Positions 9,060-10,265 of a stretch of 10,265 bases of DNA are shown piece after piece; positions within the stretch are counted from its first letter, which is position 1; each line of letters opens with the position of its first letter. The stretch comes from CAZJHX01 sp964545715 (GTDB lineage: Bacteria; Myxococcota_A; UBA9042; GCA-2863065). Under the pieces are notes generated by a model. The model did no database searches. It saw nothing but the letters and a program-made list of their open reading frames with translations, and had not been told where the DNA came from. The translations under genes and the position numbers were made by a program. Where the stretch lies: the NCBI GenBank assembly GCA_964545715.1, contig CAZJHX010000252.1:1-10265 (forward strand). The letters run 5' to 3'.

Positions 9060-9102
9060 AACCGGCTGGAACCGGCTGTACCCACGTGGAAAGTGGGTAC
9101 AG
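9060..9102. repeat. Tandem 10-bp repeat leading into a perfect 10-bp-stem hairpin
   Basis: AACCGGCTG occurs twice with a 10-bp period (9060-9068, 9070-9078). The second copy runs into an inverted repeat: CTGTACCCAC (9076-9085), a 7-nt loop, and GTGGGTACAG (9093-9102), perfect over 10 bp. The palindrome CCACGTGG (9082-9089) overlaps the left arm and loop, so two alternative folds compete. It begins 51 nt after the srkA stop and ends 84 nt before the HUH-type Rep gene. Iteron-like repeats plus a hairpin are what a rolling-circle origin or an HUH transposon end looks like. A role in ending the srkA transcript is the alternative, but there is no U-tract. Confidence 0.6.
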
Positions 9103-9186
9103 GTGTGGGTCCGGAGGCAAAGGGGGCCGTTCGCGCTTGCGTCGCCTTGAGCATCTTCGCGAAGTACATCGGTGGGGCTGGGATCA

Positions 9187-9744
9187 ATGACACTTGATCT
9201 CAGCGATATTCGGAAAGCGTGGACGACCGAATTGCGGATGTATCCGTGGGACCTGTGGGTCACGCTCACGTTTGAGTTGGACGGGATTTCAGAAGGAGCG
9301 GCTTTCGATCGGTTCACGCGCTTCTGCTTTGTCCTCGGCCGCGAGGTGTACAGGACGCACCTTCGAATAGCGTGCGCAAGCGACCCACAACCGAATCGCT
9401 ACCCACCGACCCGGCATTACCACGCCCTGATCGGAAGGGTCGATCCACAGGACCGAGCAGTGCTCGCCCATGATGTAGTGCGGCTGTGGCGACGGTACGG
9501 CAATGCGAAGGCTGAGGAGTACATCGAGCATCTTGGAGGTGCCGAGTATCTTGCGAAGCACGCTGACCCTGAGATCGCAGTGGTGTGCCCGAACGACAAC
9601 TGCTCGCGCAGAAGGCGCTGCCCGGTTGCGCGGACGGGCTGGTTGGGTTCCACACGCGGCTACCAGAGGCCGGCCAAGCGTCGACAGCCGTGCCCGAACC
9701 CGAAAAAGCGACCGACGACGCGCCTCCGAAAGCGGCATATTTAA
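9187..9744 (+). CDS. HUH-type Rep-like endonuclease
   Basis: The 185-residue product shows the three motifs of single-stranded-DNA HUH nucleases in order: WVTLTF (24-29, motif I), RHYHALIG with the His-Tyr-His metal site (77-79, motif II), and GGAEYLAKHA with Tyr121 three residues before Lys124 (motif III, the probable nicking Tyr). The layout resembles Rep proteins of small ssDNA phages and plasmids. A Cys cluster (134, 139, 145) and an Arg/Lys/Pro-rich tail follow, probably binding DNA. ATG 9187 is chosen; GGGA lies 4 nt upstream, and a GTG at 9172 is an alternative. A 10-bp palindrome, CTTCGCGAAG, lies at 9155-9164. GC at third codon positions is clearly lower than in srkA, indicating foreign origin. 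Family call rests on motifs only; whether it still replicates or moves DNA is unknown. Confidence 0.62.
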   Translation: MTLDLSDIRKAWTTELRMYPWDLWVTLTFELDGISEGAAFDRFTRFCFVLGREVYRTHLRIACASDPQPNRYPPTRHYHALIGRVDPQDRAVLAHDVVRLWRRYGNAKAEEYIEHLGGAEYLAKHADPEIAVVCPNDNCSRRRRCPVARTGWLGSTRGYQRPAKRRQPCPNPKKRPTTRLRKRHI

Positions 9745-9875
9745 GGAAGTAACCCTCTTCGGGATCATGGCAGGGCCGGATGCCGAAGATATTATCGAGC
9801 GCACAACTCAATTGATTACTCAGGGAGTATCTCCCCTTGGATAGATCTATACGAAAGCGAAGCGAGGATGATCGG

Positions 9876-10265
9876 GTGAGCAACGGCAGAGTGAAACCAT
9901 CTGCAATGATGAGGAAACCGGGCCAGATCCGCTGTTGCAATCAGCCCACTTGCCCGTGCAGGTACAAAAGGAACGGGACCCTGGAGAAGCTCACGGCCAA
10001 GGTCGCCAGCATTTCGCTCTCGCGGTTGTCCGTCGTCACACTCACCTGCTCGCATGACGACCTGATACAAGCGAACGGCATCATTGTGGAAGCCTTCAAA
10101 CTCCTGAGAGGCGAGTTGGAGTGGTTTCGGAGCTTCGTGGGCGGGATTTACTTCATCATGATTTCCCCGGGGAACCCTACGGGATGGACGATCGAGCTTC
10201 GTATCCTTACTGAACTGCCCCGGGTTCGCCAGAGACCTCTTTGCTTGAGTCAGGCCGCCCGAAGT
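9876..10265 (+). CDS. Second Rep-like protein, N-terminal part, HUH histidines apparently lost
   Basis: The frame is open to the right edge (130 codons visible, no stop). GTG 9876 is preceded by CGAGGA with 8 nt after GAGG; TTG 9837, with GGGAG 9 nt upstream, is an alternative 13 codons earlier. The pattern resembles plasmid-type rolling-circle Rep proteins. A Cys cluster with basic residues (RCCNQPTCPCRYKR, 19-32) is followed by a motif-I-like strand, SVVTLT (52-57), a helix ending in LEWFRSFVGG (81-90), and GWTIELRIL (103-111). In active Reps that last segment is typically GWHxHxH; here Glu107 and Arg109 stand where the two metal-binding His would be. The expected Tyr region lies outside the window. 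It could be a decayed Rep or a partner without nuclease activity. Codon use is mixed, as in the gene before it. Family call is tentative. Confidence 0.42.
   Translation, partial: MSNGRVKPSAMMRKPGQIRCCNQPTCPCRYKRNGTLEKLTAKVASISLSRLSVVTLTCSHDDLIQANGIIVEAFKLLRGELEWFRSFVGGIYFIMISPGNPTGWTIELRILTELPRVRQRPLCLSQAARS

Noticed and set aside
9823..9835. GGGAG-TAT-CTCCC mini-hairpin before the TTG at 9837
   Set aside because: The 5-bp stem is too short to claim as a regulatory element or terminator; noted only because it overlaps a possible ribosome binding site.
9289..9940. Minus-strand frames of 171 and 208 codons at the right end
   Set aside because: They lie antisense to the HUH gene, which has ordered motifs; neither has a convincing ribosome binding site or recognisable domain.

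Overview
The window looks like a chromosomal stretch from a high-GC member of Myxococcota or a related deltaproteobacterial lineage. The strongest clue is the surface protein at 5598-7952, which combines an M23 peptidase, MopE-type metal-binding repeats and a C-terminus of the MYXO-CTERM type (short Gly-Cys motif, hydrophobic helix, Arg cluster). GC at third codon positions is very high across about 1.2-9.0 kb and visibly lower at the right end.

Layout. (1) 1-328: the C-terminal end of a tyrosine recombinase gene pointing at the 3' end of ssrA, with short repeats between them. This is the classic picture of a genomic island inserted at the tmRNA gene; the island body would lie to the left. 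(2) 329-1217, minus strand: smpB followed by ssrA (tmRNA), the trans-translation pair. ssrA has its own likely promoter and a readable tag frame, ANSDVEFALAA. (3) 1264-3146, plus strand: a PlsC-type acyltransferase overlapping by 1 nt an extended-SDR-like protein that lacks the usual YxxxK, probably a translationally coupled lipid-modification pair. (4) 3186-3746, minus: an unrecognised Cys-containing protein with an 18-bp perfect palindrome upstream. (5) 3854-5488, minus: an FHA-GAF-class III adenylate cyclase, divergent from (6) 5598-7952, plus: the secreted M23/MopE/MYXO-CTERM protein, whose 3' end overlaps by 11 nt (7) 7942-9009: an SrkA (YihE)-family stress kinase. (8) 9010-10265: a compositionally different segment with tandem 10-bp repeats, a perfect 10-bp-stem hairpin, an HUH-type Rep-like endonuclease gene, and the first 130 codons of a second Rep-like gene. 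In that second gene the HUH histidines appear to be replaced.

How they work together. smpB and ssrA form the ribosome-rescue system. The acyltransferase and SDR probably act on lipid. The cyclase, surface peptidase and SrkA kinase may form a signalling/envelope neighbourhood, though only the peptidase-kinase overlap is direct evidence of linkage. The right end is the best candidate for something undescribed: repeats plus hairpin plus a Rep-like pair, one with intact catalytic motifs and one apparently without. It could be a rolling-circle element or its domesticated remnant. There is no gene-free stretch longer than about 300 bases apart from the ssrA region, which is filled by the RNA gene.
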